64,000 bases of DNA from Cryomorphaceae bacterium (GCA_027483605.1 JAIXUE010000002.1:1-64000); one strand, 5' to 3'. Positions 17,487-28,558 are shown, numbered from the stretch's first letter. Notes: generated from the sequence alone by a model not told the origin. Translations and numbers: made by a program.

Positions 17487-18697
17487 GTTGTCGCATTTTT
17501 AGGCCAATAACTAAGTGCAGTGAACCAGCACAAGAAAAATACGATGCCAGACTCGCGTTGTAAGATGCTTTCAAATAAGCAAAAAACAATAAAAACGAGG
17601 GAAAGCAATAGTCCGCTGAGTTGTCTTTTGTTGTAAAATGCTTGGTTGATGAAGATCAAAAGTCCTAAAAAAAGTAGCACGCCGATGTAGCCGATTTCAT
17701 TCCAAATTTGTAAAAATTGATTGTGTGGATTGAATTCTTTTTTCGCCTGTTCTGGGTAGCCCCAAGCGATGAGTTTTTGGGAAAGTGCAGGCTCCAAACC
17801 TCCTAAGCCAAGCCCAAACGGATGTGCCGTTCCAATTTCAACACTTGCTGTCCAGAGGATCAGTCTCACCTCATTTCCTTGCAAAGGTTCTTTTCTGCCT
17901 TCTACAAATTTGGTCGGATTTTCAAGATAACTGCTCGTGAACTGAGCTGCATTTTGCGCATCTAGTCGGATGTCTTTGCTAAAGAGTGCAAGTACAATAC
18001 TCACTATCAAAATGAGCGATCCTAGAAAAATACTTTTAGTCGTTCCGAAGTATTGAATCGAATAATAAATGGCAAAAATCATCAAGACGGAGCCAAGCGC
18101 AATGATGCCAGCCAACGCACCCAGATGAAGATGCATTGCTGCAAACAACATGATGAGTAGCCACGAAAGCCAGCGAGGTTGTGAACGAAACCAGGCCACT
18201 TTACCGAGGAGCAAACCGATGATGGCAAAAATCAAAAAGGCTGAAAAATACGACGGATGATGCAGCTGAGAGAAATAGGTCGTGTTGAAACAACGCACGC
18301 TGTTGCCGAGGGTGAGCTGGCACATAATAGCATCGTAGTAGGCAATTGCAATCAAAACCAAGCATGCTAGCGTATGCGCCAACCACATGTGCGCCAAAGG
18401 CAAAGGATTTTTCCATTTGAAAGCAAACAGCAGTGGAAAGGCCAAGAATGCTAACTTTCTTTCAAGTGCACTCCAATCTGGTGTACCTGACCAATACAAA
18501 GAGCAAGCGTACAACACAAAGAGCAAAACCCATGGGGCATGAATCAACTGAAATTGGACTTGATTTTCTTTTTTCAGATTTCCTACCAAAGCAATACCCA
18601 AGAGCAAGATCAGTAGAGGGCCAGATAAGCCTTTCCATAGCAACCATGATCCGCAAAATGCGATCAATACGATATTGAAAAGTCTCTGTGAATTCAA
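17483..18697 (-). CDS. O-antigen ligase/polymerase family membrane protein
   Basis: A 404-residue integral membrane protein with about ten hydrophobic segments. It resembles the Wzy_C/WaaL (O-antigen ligase) family: a large periplasmic loop in the C-terminal half contains GLGLGGLEPAL and the conserved FNPHNQFLQIWNEIGYIG motif. Members either polymerise repeat units (Wzy) or transfer finished glycan to a carrier (WaaL, or ligases for protein O-glycosylation), and sequence alone does not separate these. The gene is 3 bases after the upstream glycosyltransferase and overlaps the next by 4. Confidence 0.85.
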   Translation of the reverse strand: MNSQRLFNIVLIAFCGSWLLWKGLSGPLLILLLGIALVGNLKKENQVQFQLIHAPWVLLFVLYACSLYWSGTPDWSALERKLAFLAFPLLFAFKWKNPLPLAHMWLAHTLACLVLIAIAYYDAIMCQLTLGNSVRCFNTTYFSQLHHPSYFSAFLIFAIIGLLLGKVAWFRSQPRWLSWLLIMLFAAMHLHLGALAGIIALGSVLMIFAIYYSIQYFGTTKSIFLGSLILIVSIVLALFSKDIRLDAQNAAQFTSSYLENPTKFVEGRKEPLQGNEVRLILWTASVEIGTAHPFGLGLGGLEPALSQKLIAWGYPEQAKKEFNPHNQFLQIWNEIGYIGVLLFLGLLIFINQAFYNKRQLSGLLLSLVFIVFCLFESILQRESGIVFFLCWFTALSYWPKNATT

Positions 18698-18700
18698 GTT

Positions 18701-19801
18701 TTATAAGTTTAAATAAAATTGGTGGAGTTGCTCGGCTTCTTTTTCCCAATTGTATTGGGTTTCGAAAAGATTTCGAGCAGTTTTACCCATTTCTATTGTT
18801 TGTTTTGAATTCGAAGCGAAATCTATGAGCGCTTGTGCGATATCATGTTGATTTTGAGGATCGACAAAAAAAGCACAAGATTCCTCTTTTAGTAAAGAGC
18901 GGTACAGGGGAAAGTCGCTTGCAAGAACGCAGCATCCGGCTGCTAAATATTCAAACATTTTGATGGGGTAGGCTTCTTTGTAGCTTGGAGTGGGGTGTAG
19001 GGTCACAATCCCAACGCTACATTGGCTCAAAATCTGCTGAATTGCAGAACGCCCAACTTGCCCATGGTAGATCACTTTTTTCCAGGCGCTGGAACTTTCG
19101 AGTTCGGCTAGCAATAACGGATCATCAAAAGTACCGGCTAAGTGCAAGACCGCATCGAGGTCTTTCATGGCCAAAACCACCTCGCGAATACCCCTCGACT
19201 CATAAAGCCCGCCGATGTAACAAAAATGCTTGGTATTTTTCTGGCTCCAATCTGGAATTGGGAATTCAGCGCGCAGCGGGAAATTGCGAATGAGGGCTAC
19301 CTTTTGATTCATTTTGGCAAAGCGCGCACAAATGCCTGGCGTTACTGAAATGATGCCATCGAGTTGTCGAACACTTCTTTTTTCATACCAAGCATAGGTC
19401 CATGAAATCAGTTTACGAAATACCCAAGGAATCCAGAATTTATCCATGATTTGTTTGGGCACATCTTCATGTGAGTCAAAGACAACTTTAGCTCCGGTTA
19501 GCTGAAGTTGAGGTGCAATGCGAAGTAATTCTGGATCGTGCAACTGATAAATATCCGCTTGAATGGATAAACCCACTTTTAACACTTCATTTACGGTATA
19601 TTTCATCCGTTTACTTCGGACTTGTGTTTCAGCTGCAAAACTATGGATATGCACGTCGTTTTGAATGCGGCTTTCCGTATTGGGTACCACTACATGCATT
19701 TCAAAATGAGGCGTCATTGTTTGAGCCATCTTGTGAAAGATGCGGATGTCACCGTCCAGGTGAACACTTGTGAGATGGCAAATTCGCAACTGCTTAAGCA
19801 T
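18701..19801 (-). CDS. Glycosyltransferase, GT-B fold (family 4-like)
   Basis: A 366-residue glycosyltransferase. The N-terminal domain begins RICHLTSVHLDGDIRIFHKM and carries IYQLHDPELLRIAP and ISVTPGICARF, seen in family 4 enzymes of surface polysaccharide clusters. The C-terminal domain has HFCYIGGLYESRGIREVV and the sugar-nucleotide motif PIKMFEYLAAGCCVLASDFP. It is third in the operon, overlapping the upstream polymerase-like gene by 8 bases. Donor and acceptor are unknown. Confidence 0.9.
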   Translation of the reverse strand: MLKQLRICHLTSVHLDGDIRIFHKMAQTMTPHFEMHVVVPNTESRIQNDVHIHSFAAETQVRSKRMKYTVNEVLKVGLSIQADIYQLHDPELLRIAPQLQLTGAKVVFDSHEDVPKQIMDKFWIPWVFRKLISWTYAWYEKRSVRQLDGIISVTPGICARFAKMNQKVALIRNFPLRAEFPIPDWSQKNTKHFCYIGGLYESRGIREVVLAMKDLDAVLHLAGTFDDPLLLAELESSSAWKKVIYHGQVGRSAIQQILSQCSVGIVTLHPTPSYKEAYPIKMFEYLAAGCCVLASDFPLYRSLLKEESCAFFVDPQNQHDIAQALIDFASNSKQTIEMGKTARNLFETQYNWEKEAEQLHQFYLNL

Positions 19802-20969
19802 AGGAGTTGTCCGTATTTTGGCGAGCTAATAACAGCAATAAAATGAGTCCCCAACCACCACTAAACAACAAGGTAAGTAAGGATCCTGAACTGAGTAAAA
19901 GTAGCGGGAAAATCTGCAAACTAAACGCCAACGCTGCATGGGTTTTCCTATGTACAATGTTCAAAAATTGAAAGAATGCGGCAAGAAATATAGCCGAAAA
20001 CGGAAGCCCCCACCAGCCAAAATTGGCATAAGCACGCATGAAATGTGCTGTATTGACACTCCCCTGAATACCCTGAGCGGCGTAGTCTGGGTAAAACAAA
20101 GGGTAAAGTTCTAAATTGTAATCTTTTGTTTGGCGACCAGTGATTTTGGTATACAAACCAAAATCTTGACCATACAAGAATGGTTTATCTTTGGGCACAT
20201 GCGCAAACCACATACTCAGCGTTTTGCCCGGTACTATAAAAATGCGCTTTAGCATCCCTTCAGAAACCGTTTGGCTTTGCGCTTGCTTTTTTAAATTGTC
20301 CTGTAAATCGTGTTGACCTCCGTGTAATTGTGGATTATTCGCATAAATAGCAACAATAAAAAAAACAAGCATGAGGGTTCCGCTCAATAATCCATACCAC
20401 CACTTTCTATTCAGCAATAAATAAACGATTACAGGGAAACCCATCCAAAAGATCAAACTTTTTTGCAGCAGTGCCAAGCCATAAAAACAACCCAAAGCAA
20501 TACTCAAGAAAAACCCGAGTTTATTCTTCCCTACAAGGAAAAATAATGCTGTTGTGGGGAGTAAGGCCCTGATTGTCCAGGTGCTGGCATAATGCAACCA
20601 TTTTGGTAAACTCGCTGAACTCATTTTGCGAATGAGATTGGCTTCTGAGAGTTTAGTCGCTTGCCATGCCTCGACAAATGGAATTTTGCCGAGCCAAAAC
20701 AGGTGTAGGACAAGCACTAAAAGAGAAAAAATAAAAAAGTACTTTTCTAAATGTTTGAAGTGCTGCTGCGGGAACGGAAAAGAAAACGAAATGGAAATGG
20801 GTGAAAAGATCCAATAAGCCAGTAGAAAGGGTAGCAAAAATAAAAAGAACAGGGCTGGGGCATAGGTCAGGCCAGAATGGTTCAGCAGTCCTATTTGTAG
20901 CAAGGCATATACAAACAAATATGTCGTCAAATAGGGGTGGGCTTTCACTAAAGCGCTCAAATGTTTCAT
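19794..20969 (-). CDS. Polytopic membrane protein, probable oligosaccharide repeat-unit polymerase
   Basis: A 391-residue protein with about ten or eleven predicted transmembrane segments and one long periplasmic-type loop (about residues 205-310, including GKTLSMWFAHVPKD and YPLFYPDYAAQGIQGS). The topology and position between a flippase and glycosyltransferases fit a Wzy-type polymerase, which joins undecaprenyl-linked repeat units in the periplasm. No sequence motif proves this; Wzy proteins are highly divergent. It overlaps its upstream neighbour by 4 bases and its downstream neighbour by 8. Confidence 0.68.
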   Translation of the reverse strand: MKHLSALVKAHPYLTTYLFVYALLQIGLLNHSGLTYAPALFFLFLLPFLLAYWIFSPISISFSFPFPQQHFKHLEKYFFIFSLLVLVLHLFWLGKIPFVEAWQATKLSEANLIRKMSSASLPKWLHYASTWTIRALLPTTALFFLVGKNKLGFFLSIALGCFYGLALLQKSLIFWMGFPVIVYLLLNRKWWYGLLSGTLMLVFFIVAIYANNPQLHGGQHDLQDNLKKQAQSQTVSEGMLKRIFIVPGKTLSMWFAHVPKDKPFLYGQDFGLYTKITGRQTKDYNLELYPLFYPDYAAQGIQGSVNTAHFMRAYANFGWWGLPFSAIFLAAFFQFLNIVHRKTHAALAFSLQIFPLLLLSSGSLLTLLFSGGWGLILLLLLARQNTDNSYA

Positions 20970-22240
20970 GCGCGCAGTTTTTCGTAGTGGTTGACGCGGT
21001 TGTAGATCAGGCCGTAATAACAGCTGTACGCAATGAGGTCAACAAGGCAGTAGCGCCATACAAAATCTTGGATATCCTGACCCGGATTTATGTAAAGCCA
21101 AAGCATTGACGCAAAATAAAGAATTTGCCAGAGGGCACTGAAACGTACTTCTTGGAGTGCAACCAAAGTTGAGCTCAAGGGTGAAACCACAAATTTGAGG
21201 GTTTGACCAAAAATAAGTACGCCGGTAAGTTGGCCTGCGAGCCGCCATTCAGGTCCGAAAACAAAGGCAAAGAGCGGTGAGGCAAAGAGTAATAAAAAGA
21301 CCGCAAGTGGCAAACTCAAAAGCAGTAGGGTCAGGCTCACTTTTTTGAAGTCTGGAACAATTGCTTCTTTTTTTCGTTTGCTCTCTGCTTGATGCTGCAA
21401 GTAAACTTGAGAAAGCGAAATGGAAATAAGTGCCATAGGCAAGGAAAGCACCATTCTACTGAGGTCAAATTGACCTGTTTGTGCTTTGCCAAAAGCTGCA
21501 TTCACGATAAATACGGGAAGGGTGAGGCTGATGGTGTTGAGCAAAGATGGAAAGGCGTGGTAAATTGGAAAGCGCCAATACTTTTTGAGTGTTGGGATGG
21601 TATTTTGGAGTCGAAAAGCAAAATTGAGCCCCATTCTTTTGGCCTGCCAAAATCCGCCAAAAAAATTGATGATATCGCCTACTAGGTTGCCTAAAAGCAA
21701 ACCAGTGCTGTTCCCAAAATAACCACTTGCGCTCTGTGCAGCGGCTTCGGTTGTTCTGCGGTACACCTTGTTTTTTGCCGCGTCTTTGAATGCTTTTTTT
21801 CTGATCAGGTATAGATTAAAGCATTGAAAACTGCTCACCAAAAAAACACTTACCGGCAATAAGTGCAGGTACCAAGCTTCTTGGTCGTTCAAGGAAAAGC
21901 GTCGAACAATCCAAGATTCATTTAAAAACACAATAATCCAAACAAGCAAGGCAAGAACAGCCGTAATCAAGACGCCTCCTGCTACTAAATGGTTGGCCTC
22001 TTTGTCCTCTTCCGGCAAAACAATAGCGCTCTCATACTTGAGATTGGCGATGGCTACGAGCATCCCAACAGCAGTGACATAAAGTGCGGCTGTTCCGAAT
22101 TCTTCGGCGCTGAACATTCTGCGGAGCACAGGCTGAAATAAAATGGGAATGAGTTGAGCGAGCACCGTACCCACAATCAGAGTAGCCGAATTGCGAAGTA
22201 GTCCAGAGTTGGTAAAATATTGTCGGATGCGTTGGTACAT
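20966..22240 (-). CDS. Wzx-like polysaccharide flippase
   Basis: A 424-residue MOP-superfamily flippase with about twelve to fourteen transmembrane segments. It moves lipid-linked oligosaccharide across the inner membrane. The N-terminus is typical of polysaccharide biosynthesis flippases (NSATLIVGTVLAQLIPILFQPVLRR, with the FSAEEFGTAALYV segment and YESAIVLPEED). It is the first gene of the operon and has a perfect -7 element just upstream. The shared 96-base intergenic region drives it and the divergent hydroxyacyl-CoA dehydrogenase gene. Confidence 0.9.
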   Translation of the reverse strand: MYQRIRQYFTNSGLLRNSATLIVGTVLAQLIPILFQPVLRRMFSAEEFGTAALYVTAVGMLVAIANLKYESAIVLPEEDKEANHLVAGGVLITAVLALLVWIIVFLNESWIVRRFSLNDQEAWYLHLLPVSVFLVSSFQCFNLYLIRKKAFKDAAKNKVYRRTTEAAAQSASGYFGNSTGLLLGNLVGDIINFFGGFWQAKRMGLNFAFRLQNTIPTLKKYWRFPIYHAFPSLLNTISLTLPVFIVNAAFGKAQTGQFDLSRMVLSLPMALISISLSQVYLQHQAESKRKKEAIVPDFKKVSLTLLLLSLPLAVFLLLFASPLFAFVFGPEWRLAGQLTGVLIFGQTLKFVVSPLSSTLVALQEVRFSALWQILYFASMLWLYINPGQDIQDFVWRYCLVDLIAYSCYYGLIYNRVNHYEKLRA

Positions 22241-22256
22241 AAGTGAGCTAACACTA

Positions 22257-22264
22257 CAAAGATA
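22257..22264 (-). promoter_or_regulatory. -7 promoter element for the polysaccharide operon
   Basis: Read on the minus strand this is TATCTTTG, an exact TAnnTTTG match ending 16 bases before the flippase ATG. The -33 region is A/T-rich without a clear TTG. Confidence 0.55.
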
Positions 22265-22311
22265 ATCAAATCAAAATGTATTCATTTTTAGTGCAAATTA
22301 CCAAGGAGCAG

Positions 22312-22319
22312 TATATTTG
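22312..22319 (+). promoter_or_regulatory. -7 promoter element for the 3-hydroxyacyl-CoA dehydrogenase gene
   Basis: TATATTTG is an exact TAnnTTTG match, with a TTTTA tract about 21 bases upstream. It overlaps the possible GTG start at 22319, which argues for the ATG at 22337. Confidence 0.55.
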
Positions 22320-22336
22320 TGCAAACTTTCAACAAA

Positions 22337-23227
22337 ATGAAAAACGTAGCAGTAATTGGTGCAGGCACCATGGGAAATGGCATCGCACACGTCTTTGCCC
22401 AATTTGGATACAATGTCAACCTTATTGATGTTTCTGAGGCCGCCCTCGAGCGCGCCATCGGGACCATCTCCAAAAACCTCGATCGCCAAGTAGCCAAAGG
22501 GAGCCTCACCGAGGAGCAAAAAGCCCAAACGCTACAAAACCTCACCACTTTTTCCAATATGGCTGAAGGCGTAAAAGGAGTTGAGTTAGTTGTAGAAGCT
22601 GCCACTGAAAACGTAGATTTAAAACTTAAAATCTTTAAAGACCTCGATGCATTTACCGCGCCAGAAGTGATTCTAGCAACCAATACGTCTTCAATTTCAA
22701 TTACCAAAATTGCGGCCGTTACCAATCGCCCCGATAAAGTGATTGGCATGCACTTCATGAATCCTGTACCGGTCATGAAACTCGTTGAAATCATTCGCGG
22801 TTATTCCACTTCAGATGAAGTCACGCAACTCATTATGGAAACCTCGCGCAGCTTGTCAAAAGTGCCTGTAGAGGTTAATGACTACCCTGGTTTTGTGGCC
22901 AACCGCATCCTGATGCCAATGATCAACGAAGCGATCTATACTTTGTTTGAAGGTGTGGCAGGCGTCGAGGAAATCGATACCGTTATGAAGCTTGGAATGG
23001 CGCACCCGATGGGCCCACTTCAATTAGCGGATTTCATTGGTCTCGATGTATGTTTGGCCATTTTAGAGGTCTTGCACGACGGTTTTGGCAATCCAAAATA
23101 TGCACCGTGCCCGCTGTTGGTTAATATGGTGATGGCAGGTAAAAAAGGAGTGAAGTCTGGCGAAGGATTCTATTCCTGGACCCACGGAACCAAAGATTTA
23201 GTGGTAGCCTCTAATTTTAAGAAGTAA
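22337..23227 (+). CDS. 3-hydroxybutyryl-CoA (3-hydroxyacyl-CoA) dehydrogenase
   Basis: NAD(P)-dependent interconversion of 3-hydroxyacyl-CoA and 3-ketoacyl-CoA, in fatty-acid degradation or butanoate metabolism. The 296-residue single-chain length fits the Hbd/PaaH type. The Rossmann motif GAGTMGNG is at residues 8-15; the C-terminal domain contains VIGMHFMNPVPVMKLVE with the catalytic histidine and VNDYPGFVANRILMPMINEA. The start is set by the conserved MKNVAVIGAG and by a promoter element overlapping the upstream GTG. It stands alone on the plus strand. Confidence 0.95.
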   Translation: MKNVAVIGAGTMGNGIAHVFAQFGYNVNLIDVSEAALERAIGTISKNLDRQVAKGSLTEEQKAQTLQNLTTFSNMAEGVKGVELVVEAATENVDLKLKIFKDLDAFTAPEVILATNTSSISITKIAAVTNRPDKVIGMHFMNPVPVMKLVEIIRGYSTSDEVTQLIMETSRSLSKVPVEVNDYPGFVANRILMPMINEAIYTLFEGVAGVEEIDTVMKLGMAHPMGPLQLADFIGLDVCLAILEVLHDGFGNPKYAPCPLLVNMVMAGKKGVKSGEGFYSWTHGTKDLVVASNFKK

Positions 23228-23237
23228 GCTTTACGGG

Positions 23238-23272
23238 AGGATTGCAACGGAAGTAATTTTATGTTGAATCCT
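23238..23272. terminator. Possible hairpin between convergent genes
   Basis: An imperfect inverted repeat (AGGATTGCAAC at 23238-23248 and GTTGAATCCT at 23263-23272) spans the gap between the convergent dehydrogenase and NUDIX genes. There is no long T tract, so terminator function is uncertain. Confidence 0.3.
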
Positions 23273-23709
23273 CATAAGAGTAGTATTTGCTTTAACTTTT
23301 CCAGTACAATCTTGTCAATAGGAAAGGTGAGCTCTTCGCTATTCAATTTTTGAATACTTATCCAGCGCTGTTTCTCTTGTTCTATTTCAAAAGGAGTTTG
23401 ATATGCCTCGCTTTCCGGAAACTCATGCTTTTGCAAGCGAATAAGGTAGTAGAAAGCAACTAAATTGCTTTGGTCAAAAGCAGAGGCCTGATGAAACTCA
23501 TTGAAATAAAAGAAACTGACGTCATTGACCACTAGCCCGAGTTCTTCTTGTAACTCGCGGTGTAAGGCAGCTTCAATACCTTCTTGAGCTTCTACGCCAC
23601 CACCAGGGAACTTGGTAAAAAATTGCCCAAAGCGGTATTCATCCGAAAGTAGAATTTCGTTGAATTCGTTGATGATGAGACCGTAAACTCTTAAGTTGAA
23701 GCACTTCAA
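23272..23709 (-). CDS. NUDIX hydrolase
   Basis: A 145-residue NUDIX protein hydrolysing a nucleoside diphosphate linked to another moiety. The full Nudix box is present (GGVEAQEGIEAALHRELQEE followed by LG), matching G-x5-E-x7-R-E-U-x-E-E-x-G-U, so metal binding should be intact. The substrate cannot be told. Its ATG lies immediately after the enolase stop, so it is the third gene of the carA-eno-NUDIX unit. It may be a house-cleaning enzyme. Confidence 0.9.
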   Translation of the reverse strand: MKCFNLRVYGLIINEFNEILLSDEYRFGQFFTKFPGGGVEAQEGIEAALHRELQEELGLVVNDVSFFYFNEFHQASAFDQSNLVAFYYLIRLQKHEFPESEAYQTPFEIEQEKQRWISIQKLNSEELTFPIDKIVLEKLKQILLL

Positions 23710-26099
<2,390 letters not shown>

Positions 26100-26113
26100 T
26101 TAAAAATTTTCTC

Positions 26114-26121
26114 CAAAATTA
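26114..26121 (-). promoter_or_regulatory. -7 promoter element for carA-eno-NUDIX
   Basis: On the minus strand TAATTTTG, an exact TAnnTTTG match, ends about 14 bases before the carA ATG and lies after the ribosomal-operon terminator. A TTG-type -33 is not clear. Confidence 0.5.
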
Positions 26122-26145
26122 CGGACTTTGTCAAAATAGGAGGGG

Positions 26146-26183
26146 TATAAAAACAAAAAAGGCGGACAATGTCCGCCTTTTTT
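26146..26183 (-). terminator. Terminator of the ribosomal super-operon
   Basis: A perfect hairpin GGCGGAC-AAT-GTCCGCC (26161-26177) flanked by A6 and T6. On the minus strand it is followed by a T-rich tract interrupted by a single G. It lies 17 bases after the rplQ stop. The symmetric flanks could also stop plus-strand transcripts. Confidence 0.9.
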
Positions 26184-26200
26184 ATCAACATATTGTCAAT

Positions 26201-26854
26201 TTATTCTTCAGTTTTCTCTTCTTCAGTTGCAGTATCTGCTTCTTCAGGTGTTTCTGTAGCTGGTGTTTCTTCAACAACCTCTGCTACTGGAGTTTCTTCA
26301 ACCACCTCAGCCGCTGGTGTTTCTTCAACCACCTCTGCTACTGGTGTTTCTTCAACAACTTCTGCAACTGGCGTTTCTTCAACAACTTCTGCTACCGGTG
26401 TTTCTACTACTGGAGTAGCTGCAACACCTTCGCTCGCTTTGCCACCACGACGTGAACGACGTGTGGTTTTCTTGCTTTCGTTATTGTTGTACAATTCGTT
26501 GAAGTCAACGATTTCGATCATGCACATTTCTGCGTTGTCACCTAAACGGTAACCAGTGCGAATGATGCGTGTGTAACCACCTTCGCGGTTCGCAATTTTT
26601 GGCGCAACCTCTCTAAACAATTCTGTAACTGCTTCCTTACTTTGAAGGTAAGAAAAGACAACACGACGAGAGTGTGTAGAATCGGTTTTTGATTTAGTGA
26701 GCAAAGGCTCAACAAATACGCGCAAGGTTTTTGCTTTGGCAATTGTAGTGGTGATGCGCTTGTGTTCGATCAAAGAACAAGCCATGTTTTGAAGCATTGC
26801 TTTGCGGTGGCCAGTCTTTCTTCCTAAGTGATTTACTTTATTTCCGTGTCTCAT
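26201..26854 (-). CDS. rplQ: 50S ribosomal protein L17 with repeat-containing acidic tail
   Basis: L17 sits near the peptide exit tunnel of the large subunit. Residues 1-125 or so are canonical ([38 protein letters not shown]). After a basic linker ([12 protein letters not shown]), a tail of about 75 residues holds five copies of the nonapeptide [10 protein letters not shown] and ends in acidic residues. Typical L17 is 115-130 residues; C-terminal extensions are known in Bacteroidota, but the regular repeat is unusual. It is the last gene of the alpha block, 11 bases after rpoA. Confidence 0.97.
   Translation of the reverse strand: MRHGNKVNHLGRKTGHRKAMLQNMACSLIEHKRITTTIAKAKTLRVFVEPLLTKSKTDSTHSRRVVFSYLQSKEAVTELFREVAPKIANREGGYTRIIRTGYRLGDNAEMCMIEIVDFNELYNNNESKKTTRRSRRGGKASEGVAATPVVETPVAEVVEETPVAEVVEETPVAEVVEETPAAEVVEETPVAEVVEETPATETPEEADTATEEEKTEE
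26262..26396 (-). repeat. Tandem 27-base repeat, five copies, inside rplQ
   Basis: Units begin at 26262, 26289, 26316, 26343 and 26370 (plus-strand consensus starts GGTGTTTCTTCAACAAC). Copies differ at only a few, mostly synonymous, positions. A partial sixth unit follows at 26397. The period keeps the reading frame and encodes the L17 tail repeat. Confidence 0.95.
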
Positions 26855-26865
26855 GACTTAAAATC

Positions 26866-27858
26866 TTAATCTCTGTCTAATTTATATTTTGCGACATTCA
26901 TCCCGAAAGTCAAGCCTTTGCTGTCGACGAGGTCTTCTAGCTCAGTCAATGACTTCTTACCAAAGTTTCTGAATTTCAATAAATCAGACTTGGCATAGGA
27001 TACGAGGTCTCCAAGTGTTTCTACATCTGCAGCTTTCAAGCAATTAAGCGCACGAACTGAAAGGTCCATGTCTACCAACTTGGTTTTGAGCAATTGACGC
27101 ATATGTAGTGATGTTTCGTCAAATTCTTCTGATTCAGCTTTGATCTCACTGTCTAATGTAATGCGCTCATCAGAGAACAACATGAAGTGGTGGATCAAAA
27201 TCTTTGCAGCTTCTTTCAACGCATCTTTTGGATGAATAGAACCATCTGTTTTGATATGGAATACCAATTTCTCGTAGTCGGTTTTCTGCTCAACACGGTA
27301 GTTTTCAATGCTGTATTGAACATTTACAATTGGTGTAAAGATGGAGTCAATGCAAATCGTTCCAAAAGGAGCGTTTGCAGATTTGTTTTCTTCAGCAGGA
27401 ACATATCCACGACCTTTGACAATCGTGAGTTCCATTTCAAATTTTACAGAAGACTCCATATTACAAATGACGAGGTCAGGATTCAAAACCTGGAACGCAC
27501 TTGTAAATTTACCAAGATCACCGGCAGTGAGTTGTTGTTGATTGCTTACTGAAACAATAACTGTTTCAGTATCTGTTCCTTCAATCTGACGCTTAAAGCG
27601 TACTTGCTTGAGGTTCAATACAATTTCCGTAACATCCTCTACGATACCTTTGAGGGTCGTAAATTCGTGGTCTGCACCTTGAATTTTAATAGACGAAATT
27701 GCAAAACCTTCTAAGGAAGAAAGCAAAATTCGACGGAGGGAGTTACCAATGGTAATTCCGTAGCCCGGTTCTAGCGGACGAAACTCAAATTCCCCGTTGA
27801 AATCATCGGAGTTGAGCATGATAACCTTGTCAGGTTTTTGAAAATCCAATATTGCCAT
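26866..27858 (-). CDS. rpoA: DNA-directed RNA polymerase subunit alpha
   Basis: The alpha subunit, whose dimer nucleates RNA polymerase assembly. At 330 residues it is full length. The N-terminal domain has [20 protein letters not shown] (contact with beta). The C-terminal domain has [20 protein letters not shown] and [19 protein letters not shown] for contacts with DNA UP elements and activators. It lies 16 bases after rpsD and 11 before rplQ, the standard alpha-operon order. Confidence 0.99.
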   Translation of the reverse strand: MAILDFQKPDKVIMLNSDDFNGEFEFRPLEPGYGITIGNSLRRILLSSLEGFAISSIKIQGADHEFTTLKGIVEDVTEIVLNLKQVRFKRQIEGTDTETVIVSVSNQQQLTAGDLGKFTSAFQVLNPDLVICNMESSVKFEMELTIVKGRGYVPAEENKSANAPFGTICIDSIFTPIVNVQYSIENYRVEQKTDYEKLVFHIKTDGSIHPKDALKEAAKILIHHFMLFSDERITLDSEIKAESEEFDETSLHMRQLLKTKLVDMDLSVRALNCLKAADVETLGDLVSYAKSDLLKFRNFGKKSLTELEDLVDSKGLTFGMNVAKYKLDRD

Positions 27859-27874
27859 TTTCTATCGCTTAGGG

Positions 27875-28483
27875 TTATTTAGAATACAATTCGACGATCA
27901 ATTGCTCGCGAATATTTTCTGGAATCATTTCTCTTGCAGGTAAGTTCAATAATTTACCGCTCATGCTTGATGAATCCCAATCAAGCCAATCAAATGTTTT
28001 ATTTCTTGCAGTTAGGGATCCTGTAATCGCTTCTAAAGACTTTGATTTTTCGCGAACGCCTACGACGTCACCAACGCGCAAAGTATAAGATGGGATGTTT
28101 ACAACTTCTCCGTTTACTGTGATGTGTTTGTGAGAAACAAGTTGACGAGCGCCACGACGAGTAGGAGAAATACCTAAGCGGTAAACTGTGTTGTCTAAGC
28201 GGGCTTCGCATAGTTGCAATAACACTTCACCGGTGATACCTTTCATGCGTGATGCTTTCTCAAACATGTTAGCAAACTGACGCTCAAGAATACCGTAAGT
28301 GTACTTCGCTTTTTGCTTTTCACCTAACTGTACTGCGTATTCAGATTGCTTGCCACCTCTTCTTTTGGATGGACCGTGTTGCCCTGGACCGTAATTTCTT
28401 CTTTCCAAGGATTTGTCTGGGCCAAAAATTGGATCGCGGAAGCGACGCGCAATTTTTGATTTAGGACCTCTGTATCTTGCCAT
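27875..28483 (-). CDS. rpsD: 30S ribosomal protein S4
   Basis: A primary 16S rRNA binder that starts assembly of the 30S body. At 202 residues it has the S4 RNA-binding domain ([20 protein letters not shown]) and the C-terminal [16 protein letters not shown]. The N-terminal part has no cysteine cluster, so this is the zinc-free form. Unlike its neighbours it is separated from the gene before it by 75 bases containing a large hairpin (see 28499-28544). S4 is a translational autoregulator in several bacteria, making that leader a candidate control site. Confidence 0.99.
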   Translation of the reverse strand: MARYRGPKSKIARRFRDPIFGPDKSLERRNYGPGQHGPSKRRGGKQSEYAVQLGEKQKAKYTYGILERQFANMFEKASRMKGITGEVLLQLCEARLDNTVYRLGISPTRRGARQLVSHKHITVNGEVVNIPSYTLRVGDVVGVREKSKSLEAITGSLTARNKTFDWLDWDSSSMSGKLLNLPAREMIPENIREQLIVELYSK

Positions 28484-28498
28484 TATAAAAAATATTGT

Positions 28499-28544
28499 GC
28501 GGGCGTCATGAATTAAGGCATTCCTTCGATGACACTAAGCCCGC
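28499..28544 (-). promoter_or_regulatory. Structured RNA leader in front of rpsD
   Basis: Between rpsK and rpsD an inverted repeat forms a two-part stem: GCGGGC (28499-28504) with GCCCGC (28539-28544), and GTCAT (28505-28509) with ATGAC (28529-28533). A five-base bulge lies on one side, and a smaller AAGG/CCTT hairpin sits inside the loop. On the minus strand it is followed by a U-rich run (ACAATATTTTTT) just before the rpsD ATG, so it could be an attenuator or a protein-binding leader. Function is inferred from position only. Confidence 0.5.
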
Positions 28545-28558
28545 GGGTTAAAAAAAAA

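Noticed and set aside
22288-22794. 168-codon minus-strand frame opposite the dehydrogenase
   Set aside because: It overlaps a well supported 3-hydroxyacyl-CoA dehydrogenase gene and both promoters; its product has no family features.
26262-26396. Possible CRISPR array
   Set aside because: The five 27-base units are directly adjacent without spacers and lie in frame inside rplQ.
26169-26552. Plus-strand frame with perfect S/T-rich repeats opposite rplQ
   Set aside because: The repeats are the complement of the L17 tail repeat; no start signal or family match. L17 is the real gene.
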